64,000 nucleotides of DNA from Adiantum capillus-veneris (Eukaryota; Streptophyta; Polypodiopsida; Polypodiales; Pteridaceae): assembly GCA_014529385.2 (NCBI GenBank), contig CM043955.1, positions 141,268,640-141,332,639 of the forward strand, written 5' to 3'. Made by a program: the position numbers and the translations under genes. The stretch's first letter is position 1, and every line of letters starts with the position of its first letter. The notes below the pieces were generated by a model, which ran no database searches, had not been told where the DNA came from, and saw only the letters and a list, made by a program, of their open reading frames with translations. This document shows positions 21,829 to 32,867 of the stretch, piece after piece.

Positions 21829-21840
21829 GCTCTTATACCA
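21829..21840 (-). promoter_or_regulatory. Element D primer-binding site, internal region 2
   Basis: Minus strand TGGTATAAGAGC, one mismatch (C to A) from the initiator-Met site, two bases after the CA end of LTR-b. The same mismatch occurs in the other copy, so it is a family feature. Confidence 0.75.
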
Positions 21841-21842
21841 GG

Positions 21843-21908
21843 TGTTGGTTTGTAGGCCTATGGTGGATGGTGCCTTGCAGCCATGGCAAGGAGTTGAGCG
21901 TGCAAAGA

Positions 21909-22005
<97 letters not shown>

Positions 22006-22121
22006 CTTGACACAGAAAGAGCTATGACAACTCAACTTCAAACTGGGCTTTCCTCTGTATGCTTCAGGGGGTAATTTCCACGGGTTAGATGACCAATCAC
22101 CAAGGCTTGAAAACCCCAAGA
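21843..22121 (-). repeat. Element D LTR-b
   Basis: Aligns with LTR-a at both ends ('tggtcatctaacccgtgg', 'catccaccataggcc'). It contains a 93-bp GA run (21912-22004) where LTR-a has about 19 bp. The first bases on the minus strand are mutated (TCTTGGGG instead of TGTTGGGG). Confidence 0.85.
21912..22004. repeat. (AG)n microsatellite inside LTR-b
   Basis: About 46 uninterrupted dinucleotides. The frames running through it are artefacts. Confidence 0.95.
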
Positions 22122-22135
22122 ATCCCCCCCTCAAG
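22122..22135 (-). promoter_or_regulatory. Element D polypurine tract, internal region 1
   Basis: Minus strand CTTGAGGGGGGGAT directly before LTR-b. Confidence 0.7.
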
Positions 22136-24000
22136 CCGGAACTAGACAGACCCTCTCTTGAAACCTCAAGTTTTTGGTATACTCATCAACCGTAAGTTTA
22201 AGGTTCTCTCACAACCAAGGATTTATGGTGTATCCATAACCTAGTGCTATGATAGGAAACCCCCCCTTGAACAGATAGGGTGTAGGTCAAAAAACTAGCT
22301 ACCAATGAGTGGAGTTTTTCCTTTTCTATGCCAAGCCTTAGGTTTAAGGTGTACCCAGTAACCTCATGAAAAGTAGGACAAAATAGGACTTCAGCAAAAA
22401 CTGATAAATTGGGTGGTCTTACCACTCATGTGTGGCAATGTCTATAACATGTACAATTTATTTTGACTAAAAAAGAACATGAAAAGAGTTGAACTAAAAA
22501 GCTTCATTTTCAACATAATATATTGGAGGTTTGGTGTCTCCCTCAATCATATGAAATTGATTTTTACCCTTTTGAAAGCATCTATTTGACGGATGATTTG
22601 TTTTACCACAGTGAACACAAGGATTCTTCTTGAAACAGTCTTTTGTTTGATGATTGTTGCACCCACAAATAGCACAAGATCTGGTACCACTGAATGGTCA
22701 AGATGAAGCTAAGGTAGCAACACACTTAGTGATTGCATAGGCATTGGAAGTATAAGAAGAGTTGATGGGGGATACTGCATTGGAGACTGTATATACACCA
22801 TGAATAATAGGAGAATTGGTACGTGGTACCCTTCGTTCTTCTTTTTGCGATGAATTGATAATACCATCCAAGGAAGGCAACGGACCTTTCTTCTATAAAA
22901 CAGTAACAATCTGATGGAATTTATCAGGAAAACTTTTAAAAAAACCGGCTATGAGATCTTCTTTTGGTACTGGGGCTTTGACATAAACAATTTGAGTTTT
23001 AATACTCTTTAGCCGGTTAACTAAAGATGTAACATTTTCATCAGCATGCATAGCAAGAGAGTACAATTCCATCTTTAGACTCATCATTGAATACTTGGCT
23101 TTAGCACCAAAAACCTTCTCTAGATGTATTTAGGCATTGCTAGCAGATTGCGTGTCATCGAGATAATGAATAAAATCATCTTCGAGAGATGTTAGAATAA
23201 TACCTAATGCTTGATTGTCCTTGTGTTGTTGCTCGGTAGATAATGCTTGGGTAACTCTAGCGGATGTGCCTAATTAATTGGCTGATAGCGGCTTGACGAC
23301 GCTCCACAAAGTCTCACATCAGATAGCCCTTCACTTTAATTTGCCAGGTGTGAAAACTGGATCCATTAAACTTATCCACTTTTGATGTCATGTCGGAAAA
23401 AATTGTTGCTATGGTCACTGTCGTTGAAGTCAAAAAATAAATTCTTGCTGCTTGCAATCACTATTATCGTTGATAAGTTTCACACTTGATTTATCCTTCA
23501 AAGAATCATGTGTTGCATAAATCCACAAATCAAATGTTTTCTTTCCTTGAAACAATTCAAACTCAAAAAAATATTGCCTTGATGTTACTGTTGGTCTGAA
23601 ACTTACTGTTTAAACCTTCAAGATTAAGTACCAACTTGCTATCCAATCACCGAGTGCGGAATTGGAGGTTATCCGAGGGTGGGAATACCTGCTAGCTTAG
23701 GGGCCTCAAGACCAAATAGGCTGGTCACTTGCATTTAGTGTGAAATATCAACACAAAAAAGCAACCTCTGTAATGTAGCAATGGTGCAAGCGACAGGGAG
23801 AAGCAATGATACGCTTAGGGCAGGCTGTAGAGGGTATATTAGCAAACCTGCAAGTGTTGAAAAATACTCAGAAAGCCAAGGAGTTCATGTTAACGTTGTC
23901 CGTGCTTGATTTGCTGCAGATCGACATGCTTGCTTCCCCCTCTGCAAGTGATTGCTCCCGTGCCTTGTCGACTCAAGCCGATGCCAAGCAAAACCACATC
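22136..24000 (-). pseudogene. Element D gag, copy 1
   Basis: Minus strand, homologous to copy 2. N-terminus 'MTSKVDKFNGSSFHTW' near 23388. The middle frame 23087-22893 has 'LKMELYSLAMHADENVTSLV' and 'LIAGFFKSFPDKF', typical of copia gag (UBN2-like). At about 22690-22580 are two CCHC knuckles, C-AI-C-GCNN-H-QTKD-C and C-VH-C-GKTN-H-PSNR-C, both complete. Frameshifts and stops separate the parts. No pol genes follow; the sequence runs into the polypurine tract. Confidence 0.8.
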
Positions 24001-24012
24001 GCTCTTATACCA
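24001..24012 (-). promoter_or_regulatory. Element D primer-binding site, internal region 1
   Basis: Minus strand TGGTATAAGAGC, two bases inside LTR-a, identical to the site of the other copy. Confidence 0.75.
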
Positions 24013-24014
24013 GG

Positions 24015-24288
24015 TGCTAGTTTGCTGGCCTATGGTGGATGGTGCCTTGTAGCCATGGCGAGGAGTTGGGCGTGCAAATAAATGAGAGAGAGAGAGAGAG
24101 AGTCGACACAGAAGGAGCAAAAAATTACATGATATGAATGTTGAGTAATTTCAAAACCAAACCTTTACATATATAGAGTAATGACTACCTATGCAAACTC
24201 AACTACAAACTGGGCTTTCCTCTGCAGGCTTCAAGGGGTAGTTCCCACGGGTTAGATGACTAATCACCAGGGCTTGAAAACCCCAACA
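24015..24288 (-). repeat. Element D LTR-a (5' LTR)
   Basis: Minus strand starts TGTTGGGGTTTTCAAGCC and ends AACTAGCA, giving TG..CA ends and 274 bp. It contains 'CTCTATATATG' at about 24172, a candidate TATA box, and a short GA run at 24084-24102. Confidence 0.85.
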
Positions 24289-25210
24289 CTCCTTTCTCCA
24301 TACCTTTCCCACGGCCAAGCTTGATGCTATTTGCTTCCATGTCAATTTCATTTGAATTTTTCACATCTACCACATGCACATTTGGATCTCGCAAAGGTGG
24401 AACTCCTTCCTCTCCTCATGGAGGAGGTCTTGCTCCATTTGGCCTTTGTAGAAGCCGTGGTTGTTGCTGACTAGTTCCTTCACCTGCATTCATCACGGGG
24501 TAATCCAAGTTAGGTTTCCCTGGCACCCCATAGGGTCAAAGACCATTATGCATCCCATGTCTAGACTCTCCGCAGCTCCAAGATTGCAAAAGTCTCCTAG
24601 GTCGTGGCTCTCACTCTTCTGCTTTCTTTGTTTGTCTCTTGGGATCTACATCTTTCTTGTTCAAGGGGAATTGACAAGTTGTTGAAGGACTCATTTAGCT
24701 TCTCAATCACCTCAGGGCAGTCAACAACATTTGGATGCTTCCCTTTGCAGAGCTCCAACCTTGAGGCAACCCATTCCAATCTTCATGGGCATGTTGCAAA
24801 CCTTCTAGGTAATTCCATTACTCTACCATTGAATATTGGTGTTGAGTTGTGTATTGGATATTGTTTGCACAATTGAGTGGTGTGTATATTCTCTTCAACA
24901 TAAGTGTAAAGGATAATTTTGGTGAAGATTCTAGGGAAGCAAGTTACAATAGTGGGAGTATATGTGCTCTTTTGAGGTTGTATGAAGTTTGGCATGTTAT
25001 ATTGGATTGTACCTAGAGGTTTGATCTTTGCAGATGCAAAGGAGTGGTGGACATTTGGTTTGATCTCAAGGAGATTTTTTGAGTAGCTAGGTCCTATTGG
25101 GTGGACCTTGACGGCTTCTTTAGCAAGCATGTATATGGGTGGTGTTTAGAAACACCTTATGAGTTTTTTGTGGCCAAGGTTCCTTGTGGTTCCAACTCAT
25201 ACTTGCTTAG
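24289..25210 (-). other. Unidentified segment with reverse-strand frames
   Basis: Minus strand holds a 115-codon frame (25130-24783) and, after a stop and shift, a 60-codon frame (24779-24597) with 'LEWVASRLELCKGKHPNVV'. Composition looks protein-like but I recognise no family. On the plus strand, 24900-25200 also reads with few stops. Either could be a relic of the pol tail of element C or of an unrelated gene. No function is proposed. Confidence 0.3.
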
Positions 25211-25601
25211 AAAAGCTAAAACTTAAATGAATTGCGAGTCTTCTAAACTCTCCTTAACTTATTACAAGCCCCAAGATTTAGTAGTATGGTCAAAACTTGG
25301 GGCTTTGGTTAGTCTAGAGCCAATATTCTCAAAACTATGTAACGCATCTCATACACTTGAGTGGATATACAATTCATGCCAGAGGAAGAGAGAGAAAGAG
25401 GGAATGGTCCACAATATGTCTTTGTGTTGTACATCTAATCAACACAATGTGTCTATCTTGTGATTTTTCGATGGCTTGGTCACATAGAGACATGTTCATT
25501 TGTTATATGTGAGCTAATCCTAGGATTACTCAATACTATTCTACTTTTTAATGTGTCTACAATCTTTTCTAAGATGCTCATAGATAGATAGAGAGCAAGA
25601 G

Positions 25602-25604
<3 letters not shown>

Positions 25605-25668
<64 letters not shown>
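25605..25668. repeat. (TA)n microsatellite
   Basis: 32 uninterrupted TA dinucleotides, preceded by GATA/GAGA. Confidence 0.95.
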
Positions 25669-25670
<2 letters not shown>

Positions 25671-25722
25671 TATTAATACTATTCTACTTTTTAGTGTGTC
25701 TCCAATCTTTTCTAAGATGCTC

Positions 25723-25723
<1 letters not shown>

Positions 25724-25796
<73 letters not shown>
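25724..25796. repeat. (AG)n microsatellite
   Basis: About 36 AG units, interrupted once near the end. Confidence 0.95.
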
Positions 25797-25799
<3 letters not shown>

Positions 25800-26410
25800 T
25801 ATATATTTACTTCAAGACACAAATCTCGATATAAAGACAAAGACATATATCTTGATACAAGCTCCCAAAACTCTCTAAGATTTTCAAACCATTAGGAAGG
25901 ATGTACTATTTCTTTCAAGATACCATGAGAGGGAGAGAGAACCAAAACTAAGTCACTTAGGGGGAGTTGAGATAAATAGTCACTAAAGTTTTGACCATGT
26001 GGGCTAAATGCCAGAGAGAGAGAGAGAGAGGACCAAGCTCACTCACTAAAGGAGAGTGAAGAGAAACATTCTCTCTAAAGGTTTGACCAGATGAACAAAA
26101 AAAAGGGCTTGAGAAGAAAGTAACAGAGGGAGGTACACATAGCTAATGAAGGTCAGAGCAGTCAGAGGGGGAAGATAGTGTGATAAAGGAGAATGAGGAA
26201 GCCACCAACAAGGGGGGGGGGGGAGTTGGGGGAGATTGACGAGGAAAGAGAGAAAGGAGGGGACAAGAGAAAGAGAGAGAGGAAGTGAGACTTAGAAAGA
26301 AGTGGACAAGGAGGCAAGAAGAGATGAACCACACACACAGAGGAACAAGTCCATTGACTTAGGGAATATGAGGAAAAAATCATTAAGTCTAACCATTTGA
26401 CCATGTGGAC

Positions 26411-26513
<103 letters not shown>

Positions 26514-26592
26514 GAGAGGGACCAAACTCACTTCGGGAGAGTGAGGAAAAATTTCTTCCCATAGTTTTCACCACGTGGATAAAACAAATGGC

Positions 26593-26704
<112 letters not shown>

Positions 26705-26770
26705 TCTATTATCATCCTCAAAGGTTAAATATGACCTATGGGACCAAATGAACATTATACGTGGTGTGAG

Positions 26771-27278
26771 TGGAGGTCATAAGCGACTCTCGATGCTCAA
26801 AAATGGCTGAAATGAGTGTTGCAATAGAGAGTCCACATCGTGGTTGGGAGAGGAAGGTATGTAGGGAGAGGTCATGGCTGAATGTATGGGGAAAAGATGA
26901 CCTAATATGGTCAAAAGTTGAGCACTCAAGTAGTGTGTGGTGTGGTACTCACTCTCTCACACTTGACAAGGGCATAAGGTGCAAAGTTGATGAGACTCCT
27001 CGACAGTGCCCCAACATCCTGTCTCGCAGTGTAGAGAATGGGAGCTAAGACGAATGGAGGCAATGGTGCGGATCGCGCTCAATGGGATGGGCTCAAAAAT
27101 GTAGGCATGGGTTCGGCTACCTCATTCGGAGAAGAAGAGAGATTTGTAGTTTATGGTTATGTGTGTGTGGTGTAATGGCTAAAGCAAGAACCTCCAGATT
27201 TCTCCCAAGCTGTGATACATTGGTGTTGTAAGAAGGCCTCATTAACTTGGGAGTTGATTGACGCATGCTACAAGATCC
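26771..27278 (+). other. Sequence before the coiled-coil ORF of element C
   Basis: Mixed sequence with no ORF matching a known family. It corresponds in position to the second leaders of elements A and B, but I cannot see their palindromes here. 'GCTACAAG|ATCCATG' ends it, a weak match to a splice acceptor 4 nt before the ATG. Confidence 0.4.
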
Positions 27279-30200
27279 ATGGACGCTTCTCCGGGAAAAA
27301 GAAAAGGCAAGAACCTGGCAACGGAGGGTGCAACACCCTATACACTTCTACAAAATTCATTAAAGTCAGTAGCCACATGGATACCTGCAGAAGTGCAACA
27401 AGCAACAGCTTTCCAAATCTACCAAGGTTCCTATATGGATGGCAAAGGAAATTTAGTGGATATAGTAATGATCCCCAAGGAGGCAGAAAACTACCTGAAA
27501 AGATCGCCACAAAGATCATGGGTGGCTGAAGAAAGTTGGCTTATGGGACTTTGTTTCACTACCACCAGTGGGGATAGATTTCAAAAGAGTACAACAACTA
27601 ATTGAGACTATCCAAGAAGATGGAACTTGCAGGGTTGCAGGCATGGATAATGAGATGATGGAGATTCAGATCACCAAGGAAATCATCAAAGAAACTTCAA
27701 AAGTGTCTGATCAGGGAGCCAACATGAGAGAAAGAAGGAAGAATCTCACACTCTACCTACAAAGATCCAAACTGCCATCTTTTGAACTCATAGTAAACCC
27801 ACAAGTGAGGGAACTGACACAGGTATACAATCAATGTTTGTTGAGCTACATCAAGAGACCGTCTAGATACACTACACCACACGAGGTCATCTCAACAACA
27901 ATGGCCTGGGCTATGGGAATGACACATGATTTCTATATAGACCATGCATCATATCTATTTGAGAAAGTGACAAAACTAGCAGGCCAAGCCAAATTATATT
28001 GTAGGAGGATAAGTACTCACCAGAATGATATACCATGCCATAGGAGCGATAGATTATCTACCACCTGCTCCTCAACAAAACAACTGGCTAGTACTATGAG
28101 AGAATATTGAAGACAGACCACAAAGGCGAGTACCTCCCTCTACTAACACCATTGGAGGACGCAGGCTGGAAAGGGTCACCGAGGGAAGAAGAAAGAAGGG
28201 TTGAAGAAGAGAACCTGAGATTAAAGAAGCAGAAAGTGGAAATTGAGAACAACACCAGATTGCAGAAGGTAGCAAAGATGGAGAGAATGCTAGAAGGCTT
28301 TGTACTAGAAAGATCTCTACGAGGCGATGTAGGCACCACTTGGAAACCCTCTAGTGGCTCTTACACACTAAGAATGAAGAATGCCAACAATCCAGCCTTT
28401 GAGTTGGACTGGTTTGAAAGATACATTCAAGAGAGGAATGCTACGGATGAGCCAGAGCCTCCATCTCCAAGGCCAGAGGCAAGTGAAAGGGAACCAACTC
28501 CACCTGCCGACTCTCCTCCACATCCAGAGAGCTCATCTCATGATGAGAGAGACCCTACACCACCCCATAGAGAAGAAGAAGAAAGGACAAATGACCATCC
28601 ACCCACTAGAACAATATCACACCTTGATAAAGGCAAGCACATAGAGGTAGATGTGACAAGAGAACAAGAAGCGTCCTCTTCTCAAGTAATTGAGTTGGGA
28701 GCTAGTATCAGCTTGGATTTGGGGGCAATAGTCGGTTGTTAGCCAATTAGAACAGGGCTAACAAAAAGAGATTGGAGACAACCCAACAAGAGGTTCTGAA
28801 GTTTCAGGAGCAAAGAGATGACAACCTTAAACTGATCAGCATTAAAGATGCTGAGATCTCGGGTCTCAAAAGCAGAATAGACCTCCTCAAGGAAAATTTC
28901 CAGGAGTCAAAAAGTTTCAATGCTATTTGTGAAGATACCATCTTTGTGTTTCTTGAAGATGTCAATGATAGAGATGAACAAATCCAGAGGTTGATGGCAG
29001 AAAAGCAAGATGCCCTAGAGGCAGTAAAAAATTTACAACTCATAATTGATGATTTACAAATTGAAGTGAAGGATTTGAGAGCAGTGACAAACATACGGGC
29101 AAGGGAGATAGAAAGAGCAAAAAAGCAAAAGACGTTGCTACCATCAACACTAGTGGCCCAACTACAAGAAGACGTGGAGGCACTGAAGAGAGAGCTAGAA
29201 TTGGAAAGAAAATAGAGGTTGATGATAGCTGAAAGTGCACTTAGAGCTGAGGATCAGTTGCAAAAGCAAATAGCGAACTTACAAATCGAACAACAACAAA
29301 GACCAGCTCAAGACAGTGAAAGAGAAAGCCTCACTTTCAAGTCCATCAAGGAAGAAAATGAGAATCTGTACAATAGAGTCATGGAATTGGAAGATGCTGC
29401 AATCCAAAAGGCGATGGAATTCCAAACACTCCGAATCGATAATCAAACAATGGCTGCACAAATTGAAAATCTCCAAAGTGTAAGCCAATCCCACGGGCAG
29501 GTGAGGGTGCACACGGTGAAAGAGGCCACGGATTTGGCGGGTCTGGCAGAGGTATATGGTGGTGATGGTGAGTATGAGGAAGAATCAGAGGACCATGGGT
29601 CCCCAGATACTTAGAATGATCAAGTTGGCCCCAACAACCAAGAAGAAGACAAAAATCACAAAACTTGAAGAGCAGAAGCTGGCAGAAGAAATGGAAAAGC
29701 AGTCAGATATGATGTGGTACAAGGCCATGAAACTAGAGAGGGAAATGCTACGAGGACTCGCTACATTAGGCAAAACAGCAACAGAGCTACGAGAAGAGTG
29801 GAATGCCCCAATGTTACCCTATGCTCTGCTAAAATATGAAACACTGACACATCAATGACAGCTAGCAAATGAAGAGCAAGTTCCACTATTTGAAGGAGAT
29901 TTATAGGTTCGGGAACAGCAAATCAGAATCATAGATAGCCAGACAAACTGGAGGTGTCAGTGGCTATTGGATCATCCTAACAACCTGATCCACTCAGTGA
30001 ATGCACCACCTGAGCTCAGAGATAATAGAACTTTTTGCCCAACACCAAGAACTTATACTTACAGCCAACATAAAGCCTTACAAAGCAGAAATCCCACATG
30101 GCTGAACTATCCAGTTTTTCCAAGACCGATCGAAGGAGAGAGAATATCCGGTTTGTACATGGTGAAAACCCTTCAGGGTGACATTGCGGAATTCGGAGGC

Positions 30201-30545
30201 TCTCCCAACCTGTCCTGCAAAATTCTTTGTAAAATAGCTACGACATTTTTGGCCTGCCTCACAGCGTTTTCAGAGAGCTGGAGTTCAGAGTTCATGGATA
30301 GGGAAAGAAACATATCGGAGCTATCATATGATCTTAGTGTGCCACCTACAGAGCCAATTTTGTACGCATACTTCAGACGGCTCATGTTTTTGCCCAGCTA
30401 CCATCTCCAGACATTCGGAGAAGCATTTTACACCGACTTCTTCATGTACAAGTCACAAATTTTTGGCCCATTAATGGCGAGAAAATCTATGAGATACGAT
30501 GCCTTTCTACATCAAATAAACCAGGAAAGAAGACAAAGACATTGA
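27279..30545 (+). pseudogene. Element C coiled-coil ORF (env-position protein)
   Basis: ATG at 27279 starts 'MDASPGKRKGKN'. The protein continues through shifts near 27560, 28000 and 28750 and stops such as TAG at about 29213. Order: basic N-terminus; globular domain with 'VIPKEAENYL'-like text, 'GIDFKRVQQLIETIQEDGT' and the motif 'IKRPSRYTTP'; 'TRMIYHAIGAIDYLPP' in another frame; a Pro/Glu-rich acidic stretch (28440-28600); long heptad-rich coiled coils (28110-28270, 28770-29500); and a C-terminal domain with 'RTFCPTPRTYTYSQHKAL', 'WLNYPVFPRPIEG', 'LSCKILCKIATTFLACL'. The same order occurs in element B (56000-59435) and in part in A. No signal peptide or clear membrane anchor is seen, so it does not look like a classical envelope. 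A PPT and LTR follow. The family is unknown to me. Confidence 0.7.
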
Positions 30546-30578
30546 AGACGAAGCCAGTCATGTTGTGGTAGACATGAA

Positions 30579-30593
30579 CTAGGAGGTGGAGAG
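30579..30593 (+). promoter_or_regulatory. Element C polypurine tract
   Basis: CTAGGAGGTGGAGAG directly before TGTTGGATCC of the LTR. Confidence 0.65.
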
Positions 30594-31703
30594 TGTTGGA
30601 TCCCAACAATTGTATAAAGCCCCTTTGTAATGACTATCAAATTCCCTTTGTAATGCCAATGATGTCTACCGTCTTTATCCAATTCTCTGGATTATGTATA
30701 GATTAATTAGTTGGCTGGGATGCAATCCGTTTTCACTTTGTAATTATGATAAGTAGAACTCAATTAAAACCCCATGTACATTTTGATCTAAGTTGACTAA
30801 AGTATAAAGGTCACCTTAGAACCATTTTTGAATAACATTTTGAATAACATTTTGAATCATTAATTCTGTGTCGTATGAGTCTGAGAGAGAAAGAGAGAGA
30901 GTGTGATCTTATCCTTTTTGCTATGCGCATCTCCCTCACCGGATTCACGAAGCGACCACACCATCGAGGTAGCCTCTCCGAGAGCTACGCGCCCACGCCA
31001 TGCATTCACATCTTTGAGCTGTTCACGAGCGATCTTCCCAGGAGCTTGTTTTTCTTGTAAGTAGCACAAACGGTGTCTGTTTTCAACAATCAAGTACTTT
31101 ATGGAATGAGTACGAGATTAGCTACGCATAGATGTTCATAGACTTAGGTTTTGCAGACTTTTACGTTATGACATGTGAGTCTATCGTGACTGTATTGCAG
31201 GTATCTCGGGCTATAATCTGGTGAGATTGGATTTATAGGTAAGTGTATCCTAGTGAGGGGATGGTGCCTAGCAAGTTTGAAGCGATTTGGAGTTCATTTG
31301 ATATGTAAACGGTGTTATGAGCGTTTAGGGATAGAGTGGGTTGGAGTTAACAAGGATTAGTGATTGATGCATCATAGAAGTGGGTATGTGTAGTTTGGTC
31401 TCAGCTTGACAAGCTAACGAGATTGCCTCCGTGAACTTACGGGTTAGTCGTGTCACCGGATGACAAGTATATTGTCTGTGTTGTGCTTGTGAGCATGAAT
31501 AGGGGAGTAGTTTGCAAAGGACTTTTACACTACCTATTGGAGGTCTTCAGAAGCTAACCCTAAAGGTCTTATGCTCCATTGGTTAGCCTTGCTCTTTGAT
31601 AGACCATCTCTCATTTGGGCCCCTTTAACATTGGCCCCGTGTTGAGATAGATCTATAAACACATGTCTATATCTTAACCCTTGTTCCCATTTATTCTCCC
31701 ACA
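30594..31703 (+). repeat. Element C 3' LTR (about 1.1 kb, single copy in window)
   Basis: Starts TGTTGGATCCCAAC after a polypurine tract and ends TTCTCCCACA, the same CCCACA ending as the LTRs of element B. It shares their layout: TTTGTAATTA, a 'GACTAAAGTATAAAGG' TATA region (30802), a GAGA/CT-rich stretch and a splice-donor-like CTT|GTAAGT at 31057. Base similarity to B's LTR is otherwise low, so it is a different subfamily. No partner LTR lies in the window, so the right end is less certain. No priming site follows. Confidence 0.65.
30802..30810 (+). promoter_or_regulatory. Element C LTR TATA box
   Basis: GTATAAAGG, in the same surroundings (GACTAAAG / GGCTAAGG just before) as in element B LTRs. 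Confidence 0.6.
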
Positions 31704-31759
31704 TTAAATGATCAGTTTAATATGAGAAAAAAATTTGGGTTGATTAGGTATTATATTTT

Positions 31760-32867
31760 ATGACATTTGAAGTTTCAATTTGAAAATGTTCTTAAGGCCA
31801 AAATCTATAAGGATGGAATCGGCCGCTACTTTGTTAAGTTCGAGAACAAGCCAAGCGAGTTCAAGGACCTTGTAGATGTGGATATGATGGAGAGAGATAC
31901 TTTGACAGAGAGGAAATAATGTACCTAATGGTTCACAACTCCTTTATTGTGGACAAATGGGGATTGACTGGCACCAAGGACAAGGTAGATGAGAGCTAGC
32001 AGATGAACCACCCAAAATGGACAAGCAAAATGTGGTGCTCAGACGCACTAACGAGACAGAGCGGCTTAATAATGACAACACTACATGGGGCTATATAAAT
32101 TCAATAATGGAGCAAAAACACCCTATTATAGATGTGATTAACCCTACATTAGGAAGAGGCTGGGTCTAGGAGGGCCTATTTATTTGCCATCAGCTTAAGG
32201 AGGTGATTAACATTTTGCCAAATAGGTGTATGCCATGTGTGCAAGAATGGTGGGTGTGTAAGAGATGTGTAAGAGTGGTCAAAGGATGCAATTTTTCCCC
32301 CAAAAGAGGAGGTGATTATTTTTGGCCCTCCACAACTTCCACATATGATCTCCAATTTGAGCGGAGATCATAGATCCACAACCTATGCCTCGAGCTCTTT
32401 CCATAGATATGCTACATGATATGGTTTTACCAACTAGTTTTTAAATTCTATTTTGGGGAGAAAATTTGAATTAAAATAAACTAGCCATTTTAACCTGTTT
32501 GAATTCAAAAGCTGTCTTTTGATTACTTTTCAATACTAAAGGTTTGACTTCCTTAAATTGCCAAATAAAGAGGCCCTCTTAGACCCCCATTCTCTTCCTA
32601 ATGAATCAAGGAACTGCCTGATCGCAAAAAACTGTAAGTTTTTACTTACACAGAGGGGAGAAGTATCAAGGTGGTCATAATGGAATAGTATGGACAAAAA
32701 TACTGTCCTATAGACAATAAGGAGCTAGAGCGATATACATATTTTAAGGGACCACTCCACCTTACTGTCCTATAGACAATAAGGAGCTAGAGCGATATAC
32801 ATATTTTAAGGGACCACTCCACCAATACTATGTAAATTCAGAAGAAGTTAAAACCACGACTACTCAC
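31760..32867 (+). pseudogene. Element A gag N-terminal region (badly decayed)
   Basis: 'YLMVHNSFIVDKWGLTGTKD' around 31920 matches 'YIQVKNPDVVDKWGLEV' of element B gag (near 45430). Little else is readable. From about 32000 to 32860 I see no frame, and a 62-bp tandem duplication (32701-32824) lies in it. Confidence 0.5.
32701..32824. repeat. 62-bp tandem duplication
   Basis: Two copies beginning 'tactgtcctatagacaataa' at 32701 and 32763. They are identical except at the last base, so the duplication is recent. Confidence 0.9.

Larger units (their letters stand above)
19924..24288 (-). mobile_element. Element D: tandem LTR-gag-LTR-gag-LTR array (copia-like, gag only)
   Basis: On the minus strand: LTR-a (24288-24015), internal region 1, LTR-b (22121-21843), internal region 2, partial LTR-c (19976 to about 19924). 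Each internal region is about 1.85 kb, begins with a priming site one mismatch from the initiator-Met site, carries a gag-like gene with two CCHC knuckles, and ends with a G-rich polypurine tract. No protease, integrase or RT is present, so this is a non-autonomous element of the gag-only type. The repeated order suggests recombination between LTRs of two copies. Confidence 0.85.

Noticed and set aside
21694-22134. A 146-codon reverse-strand frame with a Ser-Leu repeat
   Set aside because: It runs through the LTR-b GA tract and element D LTR; it is not a gene.
25227-25463. Plus-strand frame of 78 codons as a host gene exon
   Set aside because: No recognisable domain, stops on both sides, and it leads into microsatellites; kept only as part of an unidentified segment.
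32640-32825. CRISPR-like or array-like repeat
   Set aside because: Only two adjacent copies without spacers; a simple tandem duplication in a plant genome.
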